Part shown: in pieces, positions 36,205 to 45,304 of the stretch
Position numbering within the stretch: position 1 is the first letter of the stretch
Layout: every line of letters begins with the position of its first letter
Assembly: GCA_046290675.1 (NCBI GenBank)
Contig: JBKAHA010000002.1
Span: forward strand, 558,001-622,000
Source: Aureliella sp046290675
GTDB lineage: Bacteria > Planctomycetota > Planctomycetia > Pirellulales > Pirellulaceae
DNA length: 64,000 nt
Direction: 5' to 3'
Notes under the pieces: generated by a model
The model's database searches: none
Told to the model about the DNA's origin: nothing
What the model saw: the letters and a program-made list of their open reading frames with translations, nothing else
Position numbers and translations under genes: made by a program

Positions 36205-36857
36205 TGAGCAATTCCACCGGCGCCGACCAAATTCTCGTGGATCGAATCAGCCAGGGGGAAGAACAAGCTTGGGAAGATCTAATCGGGCGATACGAAGGCC
36301 GTTTGCTGGCCTTCGTTGAAAGTCGCCTGAGAAATCGCAGTACATCTGAAGATATCGTTCAGGAAACCTTTGTTGGATTTCTGAACAGCTTGCCCAACTA
36401 CGATCGAAAGCGTCCGCTCGAGAGCTATTTGTTCTCAATCTGTGCATATAAACTCACGGACTTTCTGCGTCGCGAAGGCCGTCGCCCGGCGATTTCACTG
36501 ACCCAGAACGCCAGCGACAATTCATCGTCGCCCTGGCAGATCGTGTCAGGCCATGCCCGCGGGGCGAGCAGTATTGCGCGCAGCGGCGAGAGGAAGACAC
36601 TTGAAGAATCCGCCATCGCGGATGCGCTACGAGATCAAATTCAGAAGTGGCAGGAAAAGGGCGACTGGACCAAGCTGAAGTGTATTGAGTTGCTATTTGT
36701 AGTTGGCAACGGGAACAAGGAAGTGGCCGAGGCGCTTGGCATTACCGAGCAACAAGTGGCCAATTTCAAGTTCGATTTTATTGCACGCACACGTGCATTG
36801 GTCGGTCGGCAGAATTTGGACTCTGAAGTCTTTCCGGAGCTCGCCGGTGATACGTAG
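36204..36857 (+). CDS. ECF-like RNA polymerase sigma factor
   Basis: 217 residues. Region 2 spans about 10-90 (EDLIGRYEGRLLAFVESRL, SEDIVQETFVGFLNSLPNYD, LESYLFSICAYKLTDFLRRE). An unusually long linker (about 95-145) rich in Ser and Ala comes before region 4 (CIELLFVVGNGNKEVAEALG, ITEQQVANFKFDFIARTRAL). This is not a canonical ECF region 4, and the linker sets it apart from the factor at 247. It is coupled by a one-base overlap to the membrane protein upstream, and the kinase and FHA protein precede that. I infer that the four genes form one signal path ending in this sigma factor. Confidence 0.88.
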   Translation: MSNSTGADQILVDRISQGEEQAWEDLIGRYEGRLLAFVESRLRNRSTSEDIVQETFVGFLNSLPNYDRKRPLESYLFSICAYKLTDFLRREGRRPAISLTQNASDNSSSPWQIVSGHARGASSIARSGERKTLEESAIADALRDQIQKWQEKGDWTKLKCIELLFVVGNGNKEVAEALGITEQQVANFKFDFIARTRALVGRQNLDSEVFPELAGDT

Positions 36858-36908
36858 TCGGTGTCCCGAATCGGCCTCGCGATTAGCCTAGTCAAGCAAC
36901 TCGCGCCA

Positions 36909-37691
36909 TTATCTCGCTGTCCAGCCGCCATCGACCGTAAGCAGGCTGCCGGTCGTAAAGCTGCTAAAGCGGCTGCTCAGATACAATGCGGCGCCCTGGA
37001 TTTCTTCGAGTTCTCCCCAGCGTTCTAACGCGACGGCTCCGACGATAAATTTCTTCGCCTCTTCGCTGTCGGCAATGGGGATGTTCATCTCGGTAAGAAA
37101 GGGGCCAGGACAAATTGCGTTGCAGGTAATCCCAAATGGAGCAAGCTCCAAGCCTAAAGCTCGTGTCATCTGAACGACAGCCCCTTTGCTGCTCGCGTAT
37201 GGAGTTCGGTTGGCGAGGCCAACAACACCTAGTGTGCTCGCGAGGTTGATGATTCGGCCATACTGTTTGTTCTTCATGTAGGGGATGATCGCTCGGTTGG
37301 CATTCCATGTTCCATTGACGTTGATCGACATGACTTCATCGAACTGAGCTGGTTCGAGTTCGTCGATGGGGCCGCGAATGTTGATGCCGGCACTATTGAT
37401 TAGGATCTCGATGCTGCCAAAGCGCGTGTTGACTCGCTCCGCCATTTCTTCGAGAGCACTGATGTCCGAAACATCCGCCCTCAAGCCAATCGCCTCGACG
37501 GCATATTGATTTGCAATCGCCTTTGCAGCTTCGCTTGCTTGATCCTCATTGCGGCTCACAAGCACGATGTTCGCACCAGCGGACGCTAGGCCAGATGCCA
37601 TCGCGAGCCCGAGTCCTTTCGATCCTCCAGTGATGATAGCGCACTGGCCGTCTAGACGAAAACCTTGGATGCCAGGCAGATCAACGTTCAT
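36909..37691 (-). CDS. Short-chain dehydrogenase/reductase
   Basis: 260 residues, classical SDR. The cofactor motif TGGSKGLG is at 21-28, NSAG at 99-102, the active-site serine at about 152 (LASTLG), and YASSK at 165-169. The ending (SSFTTGSLLTVDGGWTAR) is typical. The pattern is closest to the gluconate 5-dehydrogenase/3-oxoacyl-ACP reductase type, but the substrate cannot be assigned. An AAGGA box precedes the ATG at 37691. It lies 37 bases downstream of an AGE-family epimerase on the same strand, which suggests sugar metabolism. Confidence 0.92.
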   Translation of the reverse strand: MNVDLPGIQGFRLDGQCAIITGGSKGLGLAMASGLASAGANIVLVSRNEDQASEAAKAIANQYAVEAIGLRADVSDISALEEMAERVNTRFGSIEILINSAGINIRGPIDELEPAQFDEVMSINVNGTWNANRAIIPYMKNKQYGRIINLASTLGVVGLANRTPYASSKGAVVQMTRALGLELAPFGITCNAICPGPFLTEMNIPIADSEEAKKFIVGAVALERWGELEEIQGAALYLSSRFSSFTTGSLLTVDGGWTAR

Positions 37692-37728
37692 TTGAGAATC
37701 CTTATGTGCTGAAACATGGACGGCGGTC

Positions 37729-39006
37729 TTACTTGGTTTGAGAAATACGTTTTAGAATTTCTTCGCACCGCAGAAGGGCGCGGCCGTTGTGATAGCCCGC
37801 TTGCCACATGCTGGTTCGGCTCTTGTTTTCACCCTGCGTACCATCGGCATTCCTCGTATTCCACCAACTTCCCTCTTTGGCCACCAGGTGCGCATCAGTG
37901 AATTCAAAAGTGTTATGAAAGAGATCCAGGTAATGATCATCGTCTGTCATTTCGTACATGGTCAACATGGCGACCATAGCCTCTGCTTGGGTCCACCAGA
38001 CTTTCTGACGATCGTCACTGTTGCTTGCTAGAGGCCCTGTGTAACAGAACCCGCCATGCTGATGGTCGAATCCATACTCGATCGAGTAGTCGCAGATCGA
38101 CTTGGCCCAGTTTTTGAGCAGGTTCGTTGGGCGTCCCAGTGCTTTGGAGGCTTCTAGTACCAGCCAAGCGCATTCCACATCGTGGCCGTAGCTCGCCCTT
38201 AAGTTGCGTTCTGACTCGATCATCTTCCACTCTCGAGTCCACCCATCGATGTTGCACGGAAGACTAGGGTGCTTGACTGTTGCTGTGTTGATCAGGATTA
38301 GTTCGGACAGCCGCTGCCCAACTAGTGGGTTATGCGTGGCCTCATATAGTTCCGTGAACGCTTCGAGTAGATGAAGGTGTGAGTTGTAAGTCTTCGTATT
38401 GATTGCGCCGACGTAGCCAGATTCTTTTGGATCCAGGATGGGCGACCAGTCTGCGTAGAAAAACTCTTGGTATCCGCCAAATCGTTTGTCATGGCAATGC
38501 TCTTCAAGCACGTTGAACAACTCCGTCGCCTGAGCAAGTGCGTCGGCGTTTCCAGAGGCTCGGTGATATTCAACCAGTGAATAGATGACAAACGCATTCG
38601 GATACACGTGTTTGCGGCGATCAGAGGGGGTGCCGTCGCCTGTCGTCTTTGTGAAGAAGCCGCCTTCCTCTTTGTCGTGGAAATGAGCCATAAGAAAATC
38701 ATGACCTGACTTAGCCGCTTTCAGAGCCGGATCACGTTGGATTCCTTCTTTCGCGAGGAGGCTAAAGAACCAGAGTTGTCTGGCTTGCAAGGTCAGGAAT
38801 TTCTCACCGCTCGCAAATTGCCCCGCCTCGTCGAGCTTTTCAAGGTAGCCACCGTGGATTGGGTCGACGCAATGCGGCAAATAGAAGTCAACTAGACTGG
38901 TTTCAAGCAAGTTGCGGCAACGGCGTATTGCCTCTTGCTCTCGCTCCTGCGCTGCTAGCGAGGCTGAAGCGGCGATGATGATGGCAAAGCAGATGTAGGT
39001 TCGCAT
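37729..39006 (-). CDS. N-acylglucosamine 2-epimerase (AGE) family protein, exported
   Basis: 425 residues. An N-terminal signal peptide (YICFAIIIAASASLAAQ) sets it apart from cytoplasmic AGE enzymes. The (alpha/alpha)6-barrel pattern of the family is clear: HGGYLEKLDEAGQFASGEK, TLQARQLWFFSLLAKEG, HVYPNAFVIYSLVEYHRASG, SHLHLLEAFTELYEAT, YGHDVECAWLVLEASKALG with its His, and KVWWTQAEAMVAML. The family includes epimerases of N-acylglucosamine and of cellobiose/mannose. The reaction here is open, and so is the reason for export. ATG 39006 is the start of the signal peptide. It forms an operon with the SDR gene. Confidence 0.88.
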   Translation of the reverse strand: MRTYICFAIIIAASASLAAQEREQEAIRRCRNLLETSLVDFYLPHCVDPIHGGYLEKLDEAGQFASGEKFLTLQARQLWFFSLLAKEGIQRDPALKAAKSGHDFLMAHFHDKEEGGFFTKTTGDGTPSDRRKHVYPNAFVIYSLVEYHRASGNADALAQATELFNVLEEHCHDKRFGGYQEFFYADWSPILDPKESGYVGAINTKTYNSHLHLLEAFTELYEATHNPLVGQRLSELILINTATVKHPSLPCNIDGWTREWKMIESERNLRASYGHDVECAWLVLEASKALGRPTNLLKNWAKSICDYSIEYGFDHQHGGFCYTGPLASNSDDRQKVWWTQAEAMVAMLTMYEMTDDDHYLDLFHNTFEFTDAHLVAKEGSWWNTRNADGTQGENKSRTSMWQAGYHNGRALLRCEEILKRISQTK

Positions 39007-39305
39007 GATGGTCTCACTGTTGAGCAGCGGGGAGTATGCGATGCCGTGCAGGACGTAGCCCTTTTGCCGACTGCGTGCGTGCCAATGCACTCTCGCAAGA
39101 GAATCTTGAGTCGAAGGATAGCAGAAATAGGTCGGGGCTGTAGGCGGTGTCGCATGAGCGAAGTTGTCGGAATGACCAGGGGCCCAATCAAAGCGAGGGT
39201 GTTTCGCATTGGCCTTTCCATGGATACATTGTCAGGCCGAGTCGGCGTCTCGCGTTTCATGAGCAGCGCCAGTTTATTCTTTCACGATTTGCCCCGAGAG
39301 TTGCC

Positions 39306-40010
39306 ATGAGTTCGCTACGGCCGGTCAAGATTAAACGCAAGTACACTCGTTCTTCCCCCGGGAGTGTGCTCTACCAATGCGGCAACACAATCGTGCTGTG
39401 CACCGCGAGTATTGATACATCGGTTCCACCATGGCTGGAAGGATCTGGTAAGGGATGGGTGACGGCAGAGTACAACATGCTTCCCCATAGTACGCACAAA
39501 CGAAAGAAACGCGATCGCGGGAAAGTCGATGGTCGGACGACTGAAATCCAGCGTCTGATTGGGCGTAGTCTGCGAGCCATCATCGATCTTCATAAACTGG
39601 GAGAACGAATGGTTACAGTCGACTGTGATGTCCTACAGGCTGACGGGGGAACGCGAACTGCAAGCATTACCGGTGGCTTTCTTGCGCTTGCAGACGCTTT
39701 ATATCCAGAGTTTAAGAGCGTCGGCGATTCAGATCATCCACTCAAAGACAGTGTCGCTGCTATCAGCGTCGGCATCGTCGGTGGCAAGCCAGTTCTTGAC
39801 TTGGACTACGAAGCCGATTTTGCTGCTGAAGTGGACATGAACGTCGTGATGACCGGCAGCGGGCAATTCGTAGAAATTCAAGGCACCGGCGAAGAAGCAA
39901 CGTTTAGCGATACGCAGTTAAGCAAGATGCTGAAGTTGGCTCGCACCGGGATCAACGACCTAACTGCATTACAGAAGAAAACGCTTGGAAAGCAATGGCC
40001 ACTCGCGTAA
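39306..40010 (+). CDS. rph: Ribonuclease PH
   Basis: 234 residues. It trims tRNA 3' ends by phosphorolysis as a ring of six. The core is well kept: SLRPVKIKRKYT, GSVLYQCGNTIVLCTASID, GWVTAEYNMLPHSTHKRKKR, DGRTTEIQRLIGRSLR (phosphate-binding Arg), DCDVLQADGGTRTASITGGF, and at the end GSGQFVEIQGTGEEATFS. The protein starts at LRP, so the usual first dozen residues with an RxDGR motif are missing; no in-frame upstream sequence restores them. The frame is open to 39147, but that part is not family-like. Confidence 0.94.
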   Translation: MSSLRPVKIKRKYTRSSPGSVLYQCGNTIVLCTASIDTSVPPWLEGSGKGWVTAEYNMLPHSTHKRKKRDRGKVDGRTTEIQRLIGRSLRAIIDLHKLGERMVTVDCDVLQADGGTRTASITGGFLALADALYPEFKSVGDSDHPLKDSVAAISVGIVGGKPVLDLDYEADFAAEVDMNVVMTGSGQFVEIQGTGEEATFSDTQLSKMLKLARTGINDLTALQKKTLGKQWPLA

Positions 40011-40250
40011 CGCGATTTCGATGAGCTTGGCCATTTCATATTTCTCTTCCCTTCTGCTCAAAACGTTTTTTTGGAACGTCGAGGCAGGGCCAGCCCAAGA
40101 TGGCTGGGACATCCGCCGTGCGGTGAGTATTTTTGGCCTCTGAAACCAGCCAATGGGGACCTTGAACTGCCCTGCGACTCGTCGCTCCGAAGATTGGATT
40201 GACATAGCCAGCTGAGACCGGACAGCAAATTTACGATGCCATAAAAAAGG

Positions 40251-41570
40251 CTACGATTCGTCAGCGGGGGAATCGGGAGTCCCGCCGTTCGTGGACGGTG
40301 ATTCAGCAGGCACCTTCGTTTCCGCATCATCGCTTTGGTTGGAGTCCGCGTCCTGGTTCGTTTCGCTAGGCCGCTTGGGGATCTCTGGCAGCGTCTCCAT
40401 GACCGGGTCCGCAATCTCGTCTAGTTCGTCTAAGTCGGTCCCGTCGACTGAGCGACGCAACACCAGGTAAAGTGCTGCGCTAGCCGCCCAGAAGTAGCTA
40501 AACCAAAACGCGGTGATGAGTTCAGTCGAAAGGCTGTTGGCAATCAAAACGAATTGATTGGCACCACCATTGGATCCCCCGCCACAGAGTAAGAACACGC
40601 TTCGAATCAGCCCCCACCCAAAGTAGAGCGTCCACATGACAATTTGCTCGCCAGCGAGTCCCACTAGTAGCAGGAAAGTTACGCAAAGTAGTGCGACAAC
40701 AGGACGTTGAAATAGGTACGCGTTGGAACGACTGAATCCTTCGAACGCATCAGCCTTCTTTTCCGCTGCGATAGCACTCACCGAGAGTGGGAAACCAAAA
40801 ATCATGCTCAACGTCAAACGGCCCACTGCGAAGGCTAGTGGAAAGCACAGGAGCAATCCGACCCCAGCTACGGTTCCGCCTACAGTCCCAAGTTGGGCGA
40901 TTAGGCCGAGGATCGCAACGGGGATGAGTAGCACTGCAAGCCCGACCAGGTGCATTCCGGTTGCCCAGAGTAATCCCTGCCAGCGCCGAAAAATAATGGA
41001 GAACGAATGTCCCCACGGGGCAATGGTTCGTTGGCCCAGCTCCACCAACGCACGCCTCGCTAAGACACCGCCCAAGAGACCGAATACCAGGGCGAACCAA
41101 AGGGCTACGAACGAAACGAAAGCCAGCTCCCTTGTTCCGAACTGAAGCTCGAAAAAGGCTCGAAGTATGCTGCCCGACCACTGCATGATTGGGGATGTTA
41201 CTGGGGAACTCGGAAAATCAAATTGGGACAACCAAATGGGAGCAACGGACCATGGAGTTTGATCTTGGGTCGATGGTTGGAAGGCAAGCGTTCCCAAGTA
41301 AATGCCTAGCTTGGATAACCAAAGGGCAGCCAAGCTAATCACCAGCGTTGTCATTTTGATAGCCGGGTGAACCGCTCGAGTTAGCGGGTACCACCACCAT
41401 AGGGACCGTTCCCAGGCAATCTCGGCCTTGGGTACGTGTCTATCTTCAAAGGGAACATCTTCCATGTTGTTGCTCAGCGGTGAGTTGCTTGAAGGGAGCG
41501 TTGAACGCAAACTTCGCCAAGAGGTCACGTAAGGCGTGGTCGTTGATGCGTTTCTCAGCCCATCGAACAC
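40251..41570 (-). CDS. Multi-pass membrane protein
   Basis: About 440 residues with some six membrane segments (for example MTTLVISLAALWLSKLGIYL, FVSFVALWFALVFGLLGGVL, LLWATGMHLVGLAVLLIPVA, VALLCVTFLLLVGLAGEQIV) and a hydrophilic Asp/Ser-rich C-terminal tail. The family is not recognised. The start is uncertain: GTG 41570 keeps a coherent N-terminus (PYVTSWRSLR), ATG 41465 is the first Met before the membrane region, and the frame continues to 41759 inside yacG. It lies directly downstream of yacG on the same strand. Confidence 0.7.
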   Translation of the reverse strand: MFDGLRNASTTTPYVTSWRSLRSTLPSSNSPLSNNMEDVPFEDRHVPKAEIAWERSLWWWYPLTRAVHPAIKMTTLVISLAALWLSKLGIYLGTLAFQPSTQDQTPWSVAPIWLSQFDFPSSPVTSPIMQWSGSILRAFFELQFGTRELAFVSFVALWFALVFGLLGGVLARRALVELGQRTIAPWGHSFSIIFRRWQGLLWATGMHLVGLAVLLIPVAILGLIAQLGTVGGTVAGVGLLLCFPLAFAVGRLTLSMIFGFPLSVSAIAAEKKADAFEGFSRSNAYLFQRPVVALLCVTFLLLVGLAGEQIVMWTLYFGWGLIRSVFLLCGGGSNGGANQFVLIANSLSTELITAFWFSYFWAASAALYLVLRRSVDGTDLDELDEIADPVMETLPEIPKRPSETNQDADSNQSDDAETKVPAESPSTNGGTPDSPADES

Positions 41571-41616
41571 ATCAAGGTATGTATTGAGAAAAGGGAAAGT
41601 TACGCGTCGTGGGGAG

Positions 41617-41874
41617 CTATGCGTCGTGCCAACCGGGTGGTAAGCGAATCGAAGATCTGGACCCAGATTCGGCGGCGGATTCCTTTGCCGCATCCGACTC
41701 TTCGTCATCTTCCTCGAATGGTAAAGCGTGTTCTTCGTTGAGCCAACGGCCGAGGTCAACCAATCGACAACGTTCGCTGCAGAATGGTAGGGATTTCTTG
41801 GCCAATTTCATGTCCACCGTCATATCGCAGCTTGGGCATCGTGGAGTTGGAGGCTTGGATTGTGTTGTGCTCAT
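41617..41874 (-). CDS. yacG: DNA gyrase inhibitor YacG-type zinc protein
   Basis: 85 residues. Four cysteines, CPSC (13, 16) and CSERC (32, 36), form the zinc site, followed by RLVDLGRWLNEEHALP, the diagnostic YacG sequence. In E. coli YacG binds GyrB and blocks gyrase. The C-terminal tail is acidic and Ser-rich, longer than in E. coli, and ends in PPGWHDA. The ATG at 41874 is at the right place though without a clear ribosome site. Confidence 0.93.
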   Translation of the reverse strand: MSTTQSKPPTPRCPSCDMTVDMKLAKKSLPFCSERCRLVDLGRWLNEEHALPFEEDDEESDAAKESAAESGSRSSIRLPPGWHDA

Positions 41875-42139
41875 CGGCTAAGTCGGATTGGGGGTTTCGA
41901 AATCGGCTTCTACGGTCGTGCCGACCTCCATAGCTGGCGGATGCAGAGCGATTCGATACTCGCTAGTCCGGGTGGTATTCGGTCGTCTGATTCAAACCCA
42001 GAACAATCAACGTTTGAAGAACACGTCAAAGATACCCTGCTTGCCTTGTTTCGCAAACCATCGGACTTCCCTGACTAAGCCTGGAGAAGCCCTTTATATA
42101 GAACTCGCCGCGCGCTTGCAGGACTCCAACAATGGGCGG

Positions 42140-43105
42140 TTAGCCGCCCCTGAGTGCGGTCAGCAAGTCGGCGACGTCCTCTTGGACGCGCCAGCTCCCG
42201 TGGATAACCAGCGCGCGAGCATTTCCAAAGTAAATTGCTTTACCTGGGCCACCAGCGACGGACCAGTAATCCGGCTGGATCGTCATGTGGATGAGATTAA
42301 CCAATTGCCAGCTGTAATCTGGACCTGGAGCGGCGTTGCCGCCAGGAATGCGCCCACGGCTATCGGAGCGATTCGAGGAAGATTCGAATGTTGAGCTTGC
42401 GGAGCCTTCCGAGGAATTGCTGCTCGCACTTCTGGTGCTTTTCTCACCATCGCTTCGGTCCGATGCCTTTGCTCCGGTCCCGACGGTGACTGAACCTTGG
42501 CCGGCGCTATTCGCACCTTGACGCTGGCCGAATTCGGGGCGATCCTGCTGAACATGGTTTCCTCGAAAGCCAACCGACCTTGCCCTCCCAAGGTTGGATT
42601 GCTGTGAACGCTTGAGGCGCTCTCTCCGACGGAGCTCAATGTATTCCTCGGGCTCCTCGATTCCGCGTCTGCGGAGTTCATCGCTTGTTCTCCGCTCGAT
42701 ACCTCTCAAGCGAGTGCGAAGCCGCACACTAAGACTCTGTAGCGTTGGGCTCTTTGCGATTTCCGGGTGTTGGCCGACTTCGACAAATAGCTGGCATAGC
42801 TCGGTAATATTGAGAGCTCGCTCCCCATCCGTTTTGGCTTTCGCGGTTCCTTTCTCGAGGCGCCTAAGCTCTCGATGCAATTCAGCTATTTCACGCACTT
42901 GAGTTTCAACCGATTGTTCCACAACGTCCTTGGTTGGGCCTTCGGCCGAGTCTGGCTGGGAATCGAGCAAGCTACTTGTCGGTCCTTCTTGCGCGTGAAT
43001 GACAGAGGTTGAGGTGAACGTTAGGCCGATTGCGACAACTGTCGAGGCACAATAAGTCCGATGGAGATTCGCCCAAGTGCGGGCATGGCAAAAGGAAAAG
43101 ATCAT
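42140..43105 (-). CDS. Secreted protein with secretin-like C-terminal domain
   Basis: 321 residues. A signal peptide (CASTVVAIGLTFTSTSVIHA) is followed by a charged helical part (EIAELHRELRRLEKG ... RLRTRLRGIERRTSDELR). A long Ser/Gly/Arg-rich low-complexity region follows. The last 60 residues (LVNLIHMTIQPDYWSVAGGP ... ALVIHGSWRVQEDVADLLTAL) look like the small alpha/beta repeat found in secretins and in planctomycete secreted proteins. GGAGCAG precedes the ATG at 43105 (GTG 43108 also fits). Function unknown. It lies 265 bases upstream of yacG. Confidence 0.75.
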   Translation of the reverse strand: MIFSFCHARTWANLHRTYCASTVVAIGLTFTSTSVIHAQEGPTSSLLDSQPDSAEGPTKDVVEQSVETQVREIAELHRELRRLEKGTAKAKTDGERALNITELCQLFVEVGQHPEIAKSPTLQSLSVRLRTRLRGIERRTSDELRRRGIEEPEEYIELRRRERLKRSQQSNLGRARSVGFRGNHVQQDRPEFGQRQGANSAGQGSVTVGTGAKASDRSDGEKSTRSASSNSSEGSASSTFESSSNRSDSRGRIPGGNAAPGPDYSWQLVNLIHMTIQPDYWSVAGGPGKAIYFGNARALVIHGSWRVQEDVADLLTALRGG

Positions 43106-43170
43106 CACTCTGCTCCATGAAGTCGGATAACCAAACCAAGGAACGGTGCCTCAATTCCGTCCCACGAAGA

Positions 43171-43848
43171 TCACAATGCGCGGGAGTCGACGGACGAACG
43201 TCGGCCGATCCACAGCACGATGCCTGCGCAGAAGAAGGCAACGGCAACTCCAGCCAGAACATCGCTGACAAAGTGGGCGCCGCTGATGACACGTTGAATA
43301 CAGGCCAATGTTGCTAAGATACCAAATGCAACCACGCCTCGCGGAAAAATGAGACTCAAGCCGATGGCGAGTCCGCAAGCCGTCGCCGCGTGACCCGAGG
43401 GAAAGCTCCGTTGCCGAGAGTCCCAAAAACTAGCTTCGACAACTTCATTGGCTTCGGCTTGATCGAATAGGGTTTCACCTTCTCCGACTTGGATCTTCCC
43501 AACAGAATGCGGGCGGATTCGAACAAAGGCCGATTTCGCCATGTTCGCAGTCAACCCGGATAAAAGGGTGATCAAGATCGCGGTCCACACCTGGGAACGT
43601 TTCTCGACGGACACAATGAGCACGGTCAGGAGAATGGCTGTAGCGCCAGCCCCATGAGCAAACGCTTCGCTCAAATGGATCGCTTTTTGTAGGTCTCCCG
43701 GGAATGCGCCGATAAAGTCTTCGGTCGCGAAGAACGCATCGAAAGGAATACTGCTGGCGGTCAAGACGACAGCAAGAATTCCCCCACCAAACCAAAACCG
43801 CAGTTTTTGCTGGCTGCGTGCGGCTGGGGTTAGGTCGGCGATATTCAC
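43171..43848 (-). CDS. PAP2-family membrane phosphatase
   Basis: 225 residues with about six membrane helices. The three PAP2 motifs are present: K105-x6-R112-P, PSGH at 150-153, and R186-x5-H192-x3-D196. The enzyme removes phosphate from lipid phosphates such as undecaprenyl pyrophosphate or phosphatidic acid on the outer face of the cytoplasmic membrane; which substrate applies is not readable. It starts with ATG 43848 and lies 65 bases upstream of the secreted protein gene on the same strand. Confidence 0.93.
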   Translation of the reverse strand: MNIADLTPAARSQQKLRFWFGGGILAVVLTASSIPFDAFFATEDFIGAFPGDLQKAIHLSEAFAHGAGATAILLTVLIVSVEKRSQVWTAILITLLSGLTANMAKSAFVRIRPHSVGKIQVGEGETLFDQAEANEVVEASFWDSRQRSFPSGHAATACGLAIGLSLIFPRGVVAFGILATLACIQRVISGAHFVSDVLAGVAVAFFCAGIVLWIGRRSSVDSRAL

Positions 43849-44358
43849 GGACGTTTGAACTCCTAGGGGCAGGGCTACTCAGATAGAAGTGGTACGAGAG
43901 CCTTTCTGACTGTGCTTTGCCGTGCCAGGGACTGAGGAATTTAGGCTCGTTGACCCGTTTGTGGGGTTATCGGGGAGTATGCGGATGGCGACAAGTTACC
44001 GATTTGCAGGATTTTCGGCGACATCAGTTAGATTTTGGAATCGCTTTAGACAAACTGCTGATCAGGAAGAATCCACCTATTCGATAGCTAGGAATACGGG
44101 GAAAGGCTCCCATTCTCGCCGTTTGGCCATTGGACACCTGCTTTCAGGGGAATTGTCCCGAGGTGCGACGACCAGGCTGCTTGCGACCAGATCAGTCGAT
44201 TTTCTTGCCTCTACGGAAGCAAAGCGGGGAAGCGAAGCGATTTTCCTCCTGCCGAATCGGTGGGCCTGCAGGCTGATGAATTGAGGCTTCCCCACGTAGA
44301 CTTTAAGCTATCACCGCGCATCGCTTACGATGCGCCTTGGACAGATTGGACCGCAGCC
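43849..44358. other. Divergent intergenic region
   Basis: 510 bases between the PAP2 gene and the coiled-coil protein gene. A 120-codon plus-strand frame at 43922-44284 has no ribosome site and an Arg/Ser-rich composition typical of chance frames, so I do not call it. No RNA gene or repeat is seen. Confidence 0.4.
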
Positions 44359-45177
44359 ATGGGACGACTTGGCGAGAGTGTTAAGACTTTCAACTCAACC
44401 GTACGAACTCTACTGGCTGCTGTATTTGTCGGGATCGTGGGCTGGCTAGGCTACTTTGGCTACAGTGAATACACGGCGAATGAGAGGGTCCTAGAGGAAC
44501 AGCGGGAGCAGCTAACTTCGCTCAAGGGCGAGTTAGAAGACAAAACGATTCGGATCGAGGAACTCGGGACGGAGGTCAAAGAGAAAGAAAAGCAAATCGA
44601 CCGGCTCGAAACGGCGATGCGTTTGCTGAAAACCGATCAACGATTGGCGCGGTTAACCGTAACGGAAGTCGAGAGGGACGAAGATGGAGAGGCATTGCTG
44701 AGCAGGCTTCAGTTCGTTGAGTTGTCGCCGACTGGAGAAGCACTTTCCGAACCGAAAGAGATCGAGCTTCCGGGTGACATCGTTTACGTCGACAATTGGA
44801 TCGTGAAGTTTGACGACCAGTACATCGAGAAGGGTGATATTGAAAGAGGGACTTCGCTGTGTTTGTTCCATCGTATCTTCAGCGAGCAGCAAATGCCGAG
44901 CGAAGGGATCTCACTCGATGAGATCGGGATGAGGCCGCAAGCCTACGGGCGAGGTGGCGAAATGAGCGAGTTCGAGAAGAGCTTGTGGGCGGATTTTTGG
45001 GAGTTCGCCAATGACGAAAAGAAAGCGACCGAGATGGGAATTCGCGCCGCACACGGCGAAGCGATCTCGATAAAGGTGAAAGAAGGCAAAGGTTACAACA
45101 TTCGACTGCGGGCTTCGGGCGGGCTGTCCTTCGAACCCTTTAATGTTGTTTCGAAAGACGATGAGCCAACTCTGTGA
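44359..45177 (+). CDS. Membrane-anchored coiled-coil protein
   Basis: 272 residues. One membrane helix at about 14-36 (LLAAVFVGIVGWLGYFGYSE) is followed by a coiled coil at about 40-95 (EEQREQLTSLKGELEDKTIR, EVKEKEKQIDRLETAMRLLK). Then comes a folded C-terminal domain (RLTVTEVERDEDGEALLSRL ... ELPGDIVYVDNWIVKFDDQY) that looks beta-rich. Related-looking proteins occur in Pirellulaceae, but I know no function. ATG 44359 is preferred; the frame is open back to 44260. The next gene starts 127 bases downstream. Confidence 0.78.
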   Translation: MGRLGESVKTFNSTVRTLLAAVFVGIVGWLGYFGYSEYTANERVLEEQREQLTSLKGELEDKTIRIEELGTEVKEKEKQIDRLETAMRLLKTDQRLARLTVTEVERDEDGEALLSRLQFVELSPTGEALSEPKEIELPGDIVYVDNWIVKFDDQYIEKGDIERGTSLCLFHRIFSEQQMPSEGISLDEIGMRPQAYGRGGEMSEFEKSLWADFWEFANDEKKATEMGIRAAHGEAISIKVKEGKGYNIRLRASGGLSFEPFNVVSKDDEPTL

Positions 45178-45304
45178 AAAGCCACGATCTTACCTAAGGT
45201 GCCCTCGGTTTTCAGCCGCGGGATATGCCAGGGTACTATTACGTGCAGTATGGGCGAGAAACGAGCAGCTTTCTCCTAGACCTTCGAGTGCTCGAATTGG
45301 CTCC

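Noticed and set aside
43922..44284. 120-codon plus-strand frame before the coiled-coil gene
   Set aside because: No ribosome site and no protein-like pattern; it extends into the next gene's open upstream frame.
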